Under the pieces are notes generated by a model. It saw only the letters and a list, made by a program, of their open reading frames with translations. It did not search any database and was not told the origin of the DNA. Positions 1-7,711 of a stretch of 59,990 bases of DNA are shown here, one piece after another. The position numbers and the translations under genes were made by a program. This DNA comes from Streptomyces echinatus (lineage in GTDB: Bacteria; Actinomycetota; Actinomycetes; Streptomycetales; Streptomycetaceae), in contig NZ_JACHJK010000025.1 of the NCBI RefSeq assembly GCF_014203595.1, positions 1-59,990 on the forward strand, given 5' to 3'. How positions within the stretch are numbered: position 1 is the stretch's first letter; each line of letters starts with the position of its first letter.

Positions 1-95
1 GTGCCGCCACCGAGGAAACGCGCGTCCGGATCGGCACCGAGCAACGCGACCGCACCCGCGACATCGGTGGCCCGCCGATAGCCGAACTCCCTCAT
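1..95 (-). CDS. Xanthine dehydrogenase family FAD-binding subunit, N-terminus only
   Basis: This gene starts at an ATG whose first base is 95 on the minus strand and runs off the left edge of the window. The visible residues read MREFGYRRATDVAGAVALL and then a stretch ending in a Gly-Gly-Gly-Thr motif. That is the usual opening of the FAD-binding (CoxM/PaoB-like) subunit of molybdenum hydroxylases, whose N-terminal FAD loop contains a glycine-rich GGGT. Its ATG overlaps the TGA of the upstream 2Fe-2S gene in an ATGA arrangement, so the two are translationally coupled. The molybdopterin subunit would be expected further left, outside the window. Confidence 0.8.
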   Translation of the reverse strand, partial: MREFGYRRATDVAGAVALLGADPDARFLGGG

Positions 96-709
96 ACCGC
101 CACCTCCTTCGCGGCCGCGCCGGGATGCGCAGGCCCCTCGTCCGGTCGGGCCTCGTCGGCGGGCCAGGACCGGCCGTCCTGCCGCGCCCCGGCCGCGCGG
201 GCCACCGCCTCGACGATCGAGACGTACGCGCCACAGCGGCACAGGTTGCCGCTCATCCGCTCCCGGATCTCGTCGTCGGTCAGGGGTGGTGGTCCGGCCT
301 CGGGCCGGATGTCCCGGGTGACGGCGCTCGGCAGGCCTGCCGCGTGTTCCTCGATCGCCCCGATCGCCGAGCAGATCTGTCCGGGGGTGCAGTATCCGCA
401 CTGGAAGCCGTCCAGATCGAGGAAGGCCTGCTGCACCGGGTGCAGACGGTCACCGTCGGCGACGCCTTCGATGGTGGTGATCTCGCGGCCCTCGGCCGCG
501 ACGGCGAACTGCAGGCAGGCGACGGTCCGGCGCCCGTCCAGCAGGACGGTGCAGGCTCCGCATTGTCCCTGGTCACAGCCCTTCTTGGTGCCGGTGAGAT
601 CGAGGCGCTCGCGCAGTGCGTCGAGCAGGGTGGTGCGGTGGTCGACGGGCAGGGTGTGAGCCTCGCCGTTGATCCTCAAGGTGATGACGCTGGACGTCGG
701 TGAGTCCAT
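92..709 (-). CDS. 2Fe-2S subunit of a xanthine/aldehyde oxidoreductase-type molybdenum hydroxylase
   Basis: About 205 residues. The N-terminal plant-ferredoxin-like cluster has Cys45, Cys50, Cys53 and Cys65 (GCDQGQCGACTVLLDG). The C-terminal helical cluster has Cys104, Cys107 (GFQCGYCTPGQ), Cys157 and Cys159 (NLCRCGAY), the family's full set of eight ligands. It passes electrons between the molybdopterin subunit and the FAD subunit, whose start overlaps its stop. The open frame extends upstream to base 856 but that part is Arg/Pro-rich and crosses the operator region, so the ATG at 709 (MDSPTSSVITLRING) is preferred. The substrate cannot be told; aldehydes or N-heterocycles are typical. A TetR gene faces it across about 265 bp. 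Confidence 0.9.
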   Translation of the reverse strand: MDSPTSSVITLRINGEAHTLPVDHRTTLLDALRERLDLTGTKKGCDQGQCGACTVLLDGRRTVACLQFAVAAEGREITTIEGVADGDRLHPVQQAFLDLDGFQCGYCTPGQICSAIGAIEEHAAGLPSAVTRDIRPEAGPPPLTDDEIRERMSGNLCRCGAYVSIVEAVARAAGARQDGRSWPADEARPDEGPAHPGAAAKEVAV

Positions 710-879
710 GAGCTGCTTCTTTCGCGTTTCCAGGACGGTGGGGGCAGCTGGGTTACCGCGCGGCGCGGAGAGTTGTGGACCCGGGCCGCGAGGGCGAAGC
801 GAAGGTGCGGGATGCTGGGCCCGGACAGTGACGGCCGACGGCTGCCGCCGGGGCACGTCCGCGGCTATCGTGGACGGAA

Positions 880-929
880 AGCGGACAGCTGTCCGCTACT
901 AGTTCCAACGTAACGGACAGCTGTCCGGT
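880..929. promoter_or_regulatory. Twin palindromic operators between the hydroxylase operon and its TetR regulator
   Basis: GCGGACAGCTGTCCGC at 881-896 is a perfect 16-bp palindrome (18 bp with flanking A/T). A second copy, CGGACAGCTGTCCG, is perfect at 914-927 and extends to 912-929 with one mismatched pair. The centres are 32 bp apart, about three helical turns. Two identical dyads in a divergent gap next to a TetR gene are most simply operators for that TetR protein, controlling both directions. Confidence 0.75.
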
Positions 930-974
930 TAGCAAGGCGGGGTTCGGTGGGGATCCCTTGATCGAGGAGGACGA

Positions 975-1553
975 GTGCCGCAGCAGAAGGACTCACCCCG
1001 GCGCTCGGACGCACAGCGCAACCGCGAGCGCATCCTGGAAGTGGCACTCGCCGAACTGTCGCACTGCGCGAACGCCCCGCTGAGCGCGATCGCCAGGAAG
1101 GCGGGCGTCGGGCAGGGCACGTTCTACCGGAACTTCCCCAACCGCGAATCACTCGTCCTGGAGATCTACCGCCACGAGATGCAGCAGGTGGCGGACACCG
1201 CGACCCACCTGATCGAGACCCGGGCGCCCGACGAGGCCCTGCGCGCCTGGATGGACCGGCTCGCCGAGTTCGCCATGACCAAGGCCGGACTGGCCGACGC
1301 GATCCGGCAGGCCACCGGCACACCCGGCGGCCCGGCCAAGCCGCCCCACACCCCGGTGACCGCCGCGGCCGAACTCCTGCTCCGCGCCAACGAGGAAGCC
1401 GGCACCATCCGTCCCGGTGTCACCGCGGACGACTTCCTGCTCGCCATCGCGGGCCTCTGGCAGCTCGAACCGGACCATGACTGGCGGCCTCGCGCCGCCC
1501 GTCTCCTCGACCTCGTCATGGACGGCCTGCGCGCGGGAACCGCCGGCGGGTGA
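975..1553 (+). CDS. TetR/AcrR family transcriptional regulator
   Basis: 192 residues, GTG start at 975 preceded by a strong GAGGAGG at 964-970. The N-terminal TetR helix-turn-helix is clear (about residues 15-62; SAIARKAGVGQGTFYRNFPN). The C-terminal ligand-binding domain is of the type seen in many actinobacterial regulators. It is divergent from the molybdenum hydroxylase operon, and two matching palindromes lie in between, so it probably represses that operon and itself. The inducer is unknown; a substrate of the hydroxylase is a reasonable guess. Confidence 0.9.
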   Translation: MPQQKDSPRRSDAQRNRERILEVALAELSHCANAPLSAIARKAGVGQGTFYRNFPNRESLVLEIYRHEMQQVADTATHLIETRAPDEALRAWMDRLAEFAMTKAGLADAIRQATGTPGGPAKPPHTPVTAAAELLLRANEEAGTIRPGVTADDFLLAIAGLWQLEPDHDWRPRAARLLDLVMDGLRAGTAGG

Positions 1554-1879
1554 ACGCCGCGCCGCCTACGCGATTCCCGAAGCGGACGCGGCCGCCCTGC
1601 GACACCCCTGACCGCGCAATACACGGGCGAACGGACCGTAAACCAAAAGCCTCATAATTTCCCCCGGTCGACGCACGGACACCCTCGACCTAGGCTGGTC
1701 TGGGCGAAGAGGGCGGTCGTACGGCCGCCCGCCCAGGCCACTTTGTCGGCGGTTGCCTCCCAGCACCGCGACAGCAGGCCGCACGGCCCGGCCGGCGCAA
1801 GCCGGGCGCGCGGCTGCTTCCGTGACGGGTGAGGCCCGCCGGCAGTATCTGCCGCTCTCTCTGCGACCAGGGGGTCGCC
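1554..1879. other. Intergenic stretch, no gene supported
   Basis: 326 bp between the TetR gene and the CAP-domain gene. It holds a relatively AT-rich patch at about 1630-1660 that may contain promoter elements. I see no coding frame with normal composition and no clear dyad. Confidence 0.4.
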
Positions 1880-2371
1880 ATGAACAAGCCGACTTGGGTA
1901 CGTCATCAGGCCGTAGCCGTCATCACGGCCGGACTGATGGCCGGAGGCGCGATGCTCGCGACCAGCGCCTCCGCAGCCGTCTCCGACGTCAGCGCAGCCG
2001 ATCAGCAGACCATCGTCAACGAAACCAACAAGGTGCGCGCGGAGGCCAAGGCGCCCCCGCTGACCTGGGACGACAGCATCGCCAAGGACGCACAGGCCTG
2101 GGCCGACAACCCGGACTCCACGAGCGGGGGTTCGCTGAAGCATTCTCCCTCGTTCAACGGTGCGGAGAACATGTCGTCCGTCGGGCCGGCCGGGGCCACC
2201 GCACAGTGGGCCGCCGAGAAGAGCAAGTACGACGCCGACCCCAGCAAGGACCCCAACAGCGAGGCTTACAAGACCCAGTGGGGTCACTACTGGAACATGA
2301 TCCAGAGCCGGTTCACCAAGATCGGCTGTGGAGCACGAGAAGGCGTGACGGTCTGTCAGTACAAGCCCTGA
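1880..2371 (+). CDS. Secreted CAP (SCP/PR-1-like) domain protein
   Basis: 163 residues with an N-terminal signal sequence: a basic start, a hydrophobic core rich in Ala/Gly/Ile and a likely cut after the ASA at about residue 32. The remainder matches a short CAP domain: NETNKVRAEAKAPPLTWDD near the start, the His and Glu of HSPSFNGAENM in the middle, and GHYWNMIQSRFTKIGCG near the end. Two cysteines (in GCGA and VCQY) could form a disulfide. CAP proteins are extracellular; their biochemical role in bacteria is mostly unknown. The ATG at 1880 follows a G-rich stretch; an upstream in-frame start would add residues unlike a signal peptide. Confidence 0.85.
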   Translation: MNKPTWVRHQAVAVITAGLMAGGAMLATSASAAVSDVSAADQQTIVNETNKVRAEAKAPPLTWDDSIAKDAQAWADNPDSTSGGSLKHSPSFNGAENMSSVGPAGATAQWAAEKSKYDADPSKDPNSEAYKTQWGHYWNMIQSRFTKIGCGAREGVTVCQYKP

Positions 2372-2405
2372 CCCGTCCGGCACCAGTCCCGCCAGAGCAG
2401 AACCG

Positions 2406-2436
2406 CAGCCCCCACTCCGCCTTGGATCGGGGGCTG
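2406..2436 (+). terminator. Hairpin downstream of the CAP gene
   Basis: CAGCCCCC (2406-2413) pairs perfectly with GGGGGCTG (2429-2436) around a 15-nt loop, 35 nt after the CAP stop. There is no U-tract, as is common in actinomycetes. Confidence 0.5.
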
Positions 2437-2441
2437 TTGGC

Positions 2442-2600
2442 GACTACTGTCTCGGTGCACCGCCGGCGCGCCTGGAGATCACGGAGTCACTGCCGGTGCT
2501 GGCGGCCCGGCTGGGCGCGCCGTCCATCTCGGGCCCGGTCAGCTGGCGCCCCGCCATCGGCATCACGGGCCCCAACGAACTGCCCCTCCGCTTCGGCTGA
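2442..2600 (+). pseudogene. Possible C-terminal gene remnant, family not recognised
   Basis: From 2442 a frame reads DYCLGAPPARLEITESLP and continues to an ending of ITGPNELPLRFG before a TGA at 2598-2600. It has strong third-position GC and a natural protein-like composition, but no start codon, no upstream continuation and no ribosome site. It looks like the last 50 or so residues of a lost gene. I cannot name the family. Confidence 0.35.
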
Positions 2601-2788
2601 TCCCCGGCCGGCCCGCACCCGGATCCCACCACCGGCCGCACCACCTCTCGGCCACTCCGACGGGGCTTCCTCACCCGGGGTTGCCCTGAGACGGAGACCA
2701 GCGGGAGACACCACGTGAAAGAGGCGGAACGGCCGGCGCCTTGTCGTCGGTCGGCTTCGATGTCAGACCCGGGCACTACCGTTGGTGC

Positions 2789-3289
2789 ATGACATCTCTC
2801 AGCCTCACACCGTGGTCCGGTCAAGGGTACGACCTGCTCCGGCGCCAGAACTCACCGGAGATGACCGAACACCTGGGCGGCCCGGAGACCGCTGAGCAGC
2901 TGCGGCGCCGCCACGAGCGGTACCTCGCTCTCACCGACGGTCAGATGTTCCTGGCGGTTCTGGGCGACGAGGTGGTGGGATCGGTCGGGTACTGGACGCG
3001 GGAGTGGGCCGGGGAGCCGGTCTACGAGACGGGGTACGGCATCCTCCCCGAGCACCAGGGCCGGGGCTTCGCCGTCGATGCCCTTCGTCTGTGCGCGGAA
3101 CGGGCCGGCCAGGACGGCTCGCGCCCCTGGCTGCACGCCTTCCCCTCCGTGCACCATGACGCGTCCAACGCGGTGTGCCGGAAGGCCGGCTTCGAGTTCG
3201 TGGGAGCCTGCGAGTTCGAATATCCGCCGGGAAACGCCATCCGGTGCAACGACTGGCGGCTCGCGCTGACCCGGCCGGACGCCGGTTAG
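2789..3289 (+). CDS. GNAT family N-acetyltransferase (RimJ/RimL-like)
   Basis: 166 residues. The middle holds the acetyl-CoA binding motif in the form LPEHQGRGFAVDALRL, preceded by strands that fit the GNAT core (VLGDEVVGSVGYW). The C-terminal part, NAVCRKAGFEFVG, is the typical 'N..C.K.GF' helix of RimL-type enzymes. It should transfer an acetyl group to a protein N-terminus or small amine; the acceptor is unknown. The ATG at 2789 is chosen because the upstream in-frame start adds residues unlike the family. Confidence 0.85.
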   Translation: MTSLSLTPWSGQGYDLLRRQNSPEMTEHLGGPETAEQLRRRHERYLALTDGQMFLAVLGDEVVGSVGYWTREWAGEPVYETGYGILPEHQGRGFAVDALRLCAERAGQDGSRPWLHAFPSVHHDASNAVCRKAGFEFVGACEFEYPPGNAIRCNDWRLALTRPDAG

Positions 3290-3314
3290 GCCCTTACCGC
3301 CTCGGGAGGAACCC

Positions 3315-3596
3315 ATGGCCGTCACCTACCTGTTGCTCGCCCGGCTGCCGGAGGGACGGCTGAGTGCCTTCGACGCCTACGAGAGCGCCGTGCTGCCGCT
3401 TCTCGCCGAGCACGGCGGCCGGCTCGAACGGCGACTGCGCGCCCTGGACGACCGTACCGAGGCCCACCTCCTGAGCTTTCCCAGCGACGAGCACGTCGCG
3501 GCCTACCGAGCAGATCCCCGACGCTGCGCCGCCGCACCGCTCCTGGAATCCTCCGAAGCGGCGGTCGAACTCCTGGCGGTGCGCGACGTGCGATGA
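3315..3596 (+). CDS. Small DUF1330/ABM-like dimeric alpha-beta barrel protein
   Basis: 93 residues with a clear GGGAGGA ribosome site (3304-3310) before the ATG. The pattern (LLARLPEGRLSAFDAYESAV, then RLERRLRAL, HLLSFPS and a 'DEHVAAYRADP' element) matches the compact ferredoxin-like fold of DUF1330/ABM proteins, which act as homodimers and include some monooxygenases and many unknowns. It follows the acetyltransferase by 25 bp and could be cotranscribed with it. No catalytic residue can be assigned. Confidence 0.6.
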   Translation: MAVTYLLLARLPEGRLSAFDAYESAVLPLLAEHGGRLERRLRALDDRTEAHLLSFPSDEHVAAYRADPRRCAAAPLLESSEAAVELLAVRDVR

Positions 3597-3792
3597 CGGG
3601 ATGATCGGCATCGCACCGTCCACCGGCCTCGTGGCACCACCGGCTGTTGCCGACGACGGCGGGTGGCGCCTTCCGTGGCGCGCGGGCGGGCGGCGGTGGT
3701 CGCGCCCTGCTTCGACTTGTCCGTGGTCGGACATCTACGCTCGGTGCCTTGCGGGGCGGTGATCGCTCCGGACGGGCTCGAGCGGGGAGTAT

Positions 3793-5022
3793 GTGGTGCA
3801 CACGGGCTGGATCAGGCTGTGGCGGTGGACGGCGTGGGCCGGGATCGGGCTGAGCCTGTACGCGGGCTGGCTGACGGCCGACGACATACGCGACCGCGCT
3901 TCCAGCGAGCGCGACATCGACGCTGCGTGCGGTCGGCTCGTGTCCGGGGCCGACGTGATGGATCTGCAGGGCGGCATGGTCCGGGCGAAGGCCGCCGAGG
4001 ACGACAGGATCGATACGCACGAGCCGTCCGGCCACTGCACGGTCTACAAGGTGCCCGGCCCCGGCGAGAGCACGAGCCTGTTCACGCTGGTGGTGCGGAG
4101 CAGTGACGGTTCCGATCCGTTGCACTGGATCGGCGACGACATGGCACTCGATCCGTTCAACACCGCCGATGACAGCGGCGAGCGTGACGACGTCACCGCC
4201 GTCGCGGACCGGCTTCCCGAAGCCCGGCCGGTGGGCGACGGCACCTTGGGCTGGTACGGCGACTGGTACACCGCCGTCCGCGCGGAGTGCGGCCCCGGCA
4301 GCAGCGCGACGGCTCCGAAGCTGCTGCACGTCACCGCTCGCGCCGACTACGACGACGTCTCCGCAGCGGACCGTCAGCGCCTCGCCCGCATCGCCCGCTC
4401 GGCCACCGAGACACTCACCGACCGGATCGGCTGCCGGGCCCACCTGCCCGCGCTGCCCGACGAGCGGCTGGCACCCGTGCCGTCGGCACTCGGTCCCGCA
4501 CGGACGGCGGACGGTTCGTGCCGCTGGTTCGCCCGGCACATCCATGAGCAGGGGCAAGGCACGCTCCCGGACCGTGCCCTCGCCATACCCGTCCTGGACA
4601 CGAACCCCGTCGAGGGCTGCCTGCTGGCGGTCAGCCCCCGCCAGGTGGGCCACATCGCCGGCGGCTTGCCCGAGGACAAGCGTGAATGGGCCGACGGTGC
4701 GGTCACCCACTCGCCCTGGTGGCTGCGCACCCGCTCCTACTTCGGCGCGGAGGCACGCGCGGTGGGGTACGAGGAGGACTTCCGCACCGAGGAACAGATC
4801 AAGCCGGGAACGGCCGGGCACACCAGGGGCGGATGGTGGGCCTCCTCCGTCTGCGACGGTGAGCCCGCCCTGCACACCCTCAGCTCCAGCTACACCTACG
4901 ACAACGTGCTCAGCGCCCGGACCCTGGCCGCCCTGTTCCGCGCGTACGTCGACGACATCACCGAGCGGCGCGGCTGCACCCATGTCACCTTCCCGCCCGC
5001 GAAGGACTTCCGCGTCTCCTGA
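3793..5022 (+). CDS. Membrane-anchored conserved hypothetical protein
   Basis: 409 residues, GTG start at 3793 after GGGGAG. One N-terminal transmembrane segment (about residues 8-27, WRWTAWAGIGLSLYAGW) is followed by a large extracytoplasmic part with Cys residues spaced in a way that suggests disulfides (for example CGRL, CTVY, ECGP, GCRAH, SCRWF, GCLL, VCDGEP, GCTHV). No catalytic motif is visible and I do not recognise a named family. Similar single-TM, Cys-containing secreted proteins are common in Streptomyces. It appears to be a single-gene unit. Confidence 0.75.
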   Translation: MVHTGWIRLWRWTAWAGIGLSLYAGWLTADDIRDRASSERDIDAACGRLVSGADVMDLQGGMVRAKAAEDDRIDTHEPSGHCTVYKVPGPGESTSLFTLVVRSSDGSDPLHWIGDDMALDPFNTADDSGERDDVTAVADRLPEARPVGDGTLGWYGDWYTAVRAECGPGSSATAPKLLHVTARADYDDVSAADRQRLARIARSATETLTDRIGCRAHLPALPDERLAPVPSALGPARTADGSCRWFARHIHEQGQGTLPDRALAIPVLDTNPVEGCLLAVSPRQVGHIAGGLPEDKREWADGAVTHSPWWLRTRSYFGAEARAVGYEEDFRTEEQIKPGTAGHTRGGWWASSVCDGEPALHTLSSSYTYDNVLSARTLAALFRAYVDDITERRGCTHVTFPPAKDFRVS

Positions 5023-5263
5023 CCATCACCGGCGTCGGGCCCGGGCATCCGGCGCGGGAGGCCGACGCGGCTGTTCGGCCGACGCGTCTTCGGCGCTCGG
5101 CCGCCTGACACCCGAGGGGCACGGCTACCCCTCACGCGGGCGCGACGCGCCGACACGGCTCGGGACACGGATCCGTCGACCGGGGGAGGCCGCGAATTGG
5201 GCCACTGACACGGGCACCGATTGGGTCTACTCGGCGGTCCACCGGGCCTCTAACGTCATCGGC

Positions 5264-6529
5264 ATGACCAAGCGACCGCAGCGCCTGCTGGCCCTCGCCC
5301 AGCTCGCCAACTCCGTGGGCGACGGCGCCTATTACGTGACGTCGGCGCTGTACTTCACCCAAGTCGTCGGCCTCGCTCCCGCCCGCGTCGGGCTCGGGCT
5401 CACCCTGGCCTGGGCGGTCGGCTCCCTGGTCGGGGTGCCGCTCGGGCGGCTGGCGGACCGGCGCGGGCCCCGCGGTACCTCGGTGCTGCTGGCGCTGGCC
5501 ACCTCGGCTGCGATCGTCTGCTTCCTCCTGGCACAGGGTTTCGTACCGTTCGTCCTCACCGCCGCCGTCTACGCCTCCGCCCAGTCCGGGCTCGCGGCGG
5601 CCCGCCAGGCCCTGTTGGCGGGGCTGGTGCCGGCCGGGCAGCGGACGGGGCTGCTGGCGCGGCTGCAGTCGACTTCGAACGGCGGACTGGCGGTGGGCGC
5701 GGCGCTCGGCGGCCTCGCACTGAGCGCCGGGACGGCGGCGGCGTACCGGGGTGTACTCGCGCTGGACGCCCTCTGCTTCCTGGGCTGCGCGCTGCTCCTG
5801 CTGCGACTGCCCGCCGTGACCGGCACGCCCACCCCGACCTCCGGGACCGCCACCACCCTGACCGCCACGACCGCTGCCGGCACGGACGCCGGGGGCCGGC
5901 GGTTCGCGGTGCTGCGCGACCGGCCGTACGCCGTTGTCGCACTCCTCAACACCGTCCTCCTGCTGCGGCTGCCGCTGCTCAGTCTCGCGCTGCCGCTGTG
6001 GATCACCGAGCGGACCGCCGCGCCGGCCTGGCTGGCCTCGGGCCTGTTCGTGCTCAACACGCTGGCGGTGACGCTGTTCCAGGTGCGGGCGGCCAGGGCC
6101 GTGACGGGGCTCGGCACCGCTCTGCGGGTCCTGCGCCGGTCCGGGCTCGTGATGTTCGCCTCCTGCGCGGTGTTCGCGCTGTCGCAGGGGCGGTCGGCCT
6201 GGCCCGCGGCGGCGATCCTCATCGCGGGTGCGGTGCTGCAGGTCGTGGCGGAGATGCAGCAGTCGGCGGGCTCCTGGCAGTTGTCCTTCGATCTGGCACC
6301 GGCCGAGCGGATGGGCGAGTACCAGGGCTTCTTCGGCACCGGGGTGACGGTCGCCCGCACTCTGGGCCCGCTGATGGTGACCTGGCTGCTGCTGGGCTGG
6401 GGGACGCCGGGCTGGCTCCTGCTCGGCGCGGTCATGCCTCTCGCGGCGTACGCGATGGGACCGGCCGTCCGCCGGGCGGCCGGCCACCGTACTCGCCAGG
6501 AGGCCGGAGAGCCCGTACTCGCGAGCTGA
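5264..6529 (+). CDS. MFS transporter
   Basis: 421 residues with about twelve hydrophobic segments and the MFS motif A signature after TM2 (GRLADRRGPRG). The start MTKRPQRLLALAQLANSVGDG fits the family; the frame is open far upstream but that part is not coding-like. It resembles drug-efflux MFS proteins rather than sugar porters. It is clearly related to the second MFS protein at 13403-14662: both begin with an R(L/V)LA...N..... G.YYV/LYLT ALYFT pattern and share the PFV element after TM3. No regulator is adjacent. Confidence 0.85.
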   Translation: MTKRPQRLLALAQLANSVGDGAYYVTSALYFTQVVGLAPARVGLGLTLAWAVGSLVGVPLGRLADRRGPRGTSVLLALATSAAIVCFLLAQGFVPFVLTAAVYASAQSGLAAARQALLAGLVPAGQRTGLLARLQSTSNGGLAVGAALGGLALSAGTAAAYRGVLALDALCFLGCALLLLRLPAVTGTPTPTSGTATTLTATTAAGTDAGGRRFAVLRDRPYAVVALLNTVLLLRLPLLSLALPLWITERTAAPAWLASGLFVLNTLAVTLFQVRAARAVTGLGTALRVLRRSGLVMFASCAVFALSQGRSAWPAAAILIAGAVLQVVAEMQQSAGSWQLSFDLAPAERMGEYQGFFGTGVTVARTLGPLMVTWLLLGWGTPGWLLLGAVMPLAAYAMGPAVRRAAGHRTRQEAGEPVLAS

Positions 6530-7008
6530 ACGGCAACGCGCCCTGGCCGCCGCATGGTCGACAGCCGCGGCGGGAACCGGCGATGACCGCACCCGTGGTC
6601 CGCCGGCCACCGGCACGGGGACACGACACCGGTGGCCGGGAGACCACGGACCACGTGTCCGGCCGACCTCCGCCGGCGGCGCGCGCCGGGTGGAGGTCCG
6701 GTCGTGAAGATTTGGCCCCCGCGGGCCCGCCGCCCCGGGACGGGCGGGCCGGCGCCTCGGGAGGCGCCGACGCGGGGTAGTCGGAACCTACGCTTCCGCC
6801 CGTCGAAAGGGAAGACCCCTCCGCTGTTGACCCGTGCCGGGCGCTCACGCATCCTGAGCCCCACGCGCCTCGGCCGGCCGTACGGCGCTGTCACGCCGAC
6901 GCGATGACGACCGGCGTTCACGGCCCGGCACGTCCGGGCCGCGTGCCCCACGAGAACGGAGGCCTCCCCACGGACCGTGCCGCCGGAACCGCGCACCGAG
7001 ATCGTGCG
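6530..7008. other. Intergenic stretch with a GC-rich hairpin
   Basis: About 480 bp without a supported gene. GGCCCGCC (6724-6731) pairs with GGCGGGCC (6743-6750) around an 11-nt loop and may terminate transcription from the MFS gene. Open frames here have unnatural composition. Confidence 0.4.
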
Positions 7009-7092
7009 CCATGAACCGTGAGCCATAGAGCGTGAACCGTGGGCCCTGAGCCGTGGACCGTGGGCCATGAGCCATGGAGCGTGAACCGTGGA
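7009..7092. repeat. Twelve-copy degenerate heptanucleotide tandem repeat
   Basis: Bases 7009-7092 are twelve consecutive 7-mers of consensus CCRTGRR (for example CCATGAA, CCGTGAG, GCGTGAA, CCGTGGG, CCATGGA). A 14-base block spanning two units recurs almost exactly at 7030-7043 and 7079-7092. The repeat ends about 50 bases before the preferred start of the PPOX-type gene and overlaps a possible upstream ATG at 7074. Confidence 0.85.
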
Positions 7093-7145
7093 TCACGTTG
7101 CCGGTCCGGAGCCCGTATCCCACCGAGCCGCTCCCTGGAGCCCCC

Positions 7146-7547
7146 GTGCCCGTACCCCTGGGCGAGGACGTGGTGACGCTGCTGCGCCGCCCCAGCACCT
7201 GCTACCTCGCCACCACGATGCCCGACGGCTCGCCCCAGCTCACCCAGACCTGGGTCGACACCGATGGAGAGCATGTCCTGATCAACAGCGTCGAGTCCCA
7301 TCAGAAGACCCGGAACATCGCGCGTGACCCGCGGGTCGCCGTCGCCGTCTCCGACCCCTCGGACCCCGCCTCCTACGTCCAGATCCGCGGACGGGTGGTG
7401 CGAGTGACCACAGAGGGGGCGGTCGACCACATCGAGGCGCTCGCCCGGAAGTACCTCGGCGGGCCCTACCCATGGTTCGGCGGCCGCGACCAGGTCCGGG
7501 TGATCTTCGTGATCCAGCCCGAACGGATCAGCGGCCCTCGGGGCTGA
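7146..7547 (+). CDS. PPOX-class, probably F420-dependent, flavin/deazaflavin oxidoreductase
   Basis: 133 residues from the GTG at 7146. The order of elements is that of the actinobacterial pyridoxamine-5'-phosphate oxidase-like split barrel: LLRRPSTCYLATTMPDGSPQ, then TWVDTDGEHVLINS, KTRNIARDPRVAVAVSDP, YVQIRGRVV and IFVIQPERI. Members with this length and pattern bind F420 or flavin and reduce small molecules. A longer reading from the ATG at 7074 would start inside a heptad repeat and add residues not found in the family. The GTG at 7146 has GGAG about six bases upstream. Confidence 0.85.
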   Translation: MPVPLGEDVVTLLRRPSTCYLATTMPDGSPQLTQTWVDTDGEHVLINSVESHQKTRNIARDPRVAVAVSDPSDPASYVQIRGRVVRVTTEGAVDHIEALARKYLGGPYPWFGGRDQVRVIFVIQPERISGPRG

Positions 7548-7711
7548 CCTCGGCCGCGAGACGAAGCGGTCTCGACCGGCGGACGCACGCGGCGGCTCGG
7601 GGACTCGGTCGGCGAGCGGGGTGATGACGGCTGCGGTATTGGACAATCGGGGCATATAGCCCATATCTGCCAACAGGACGGATGTGGTCCATGTCTGCCC
7701 CGGGAGGCCTG

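Noticed and set aside
3322..4983. A long minus-strand frame opposite the membrane-anchored protein
   Set aside because: Shadow of the plus-strand gene; the opposing frame is Arg/Pro/Gly-rich without motifs, whereas the plus frame has a TM segment and conserved-type cysteines.
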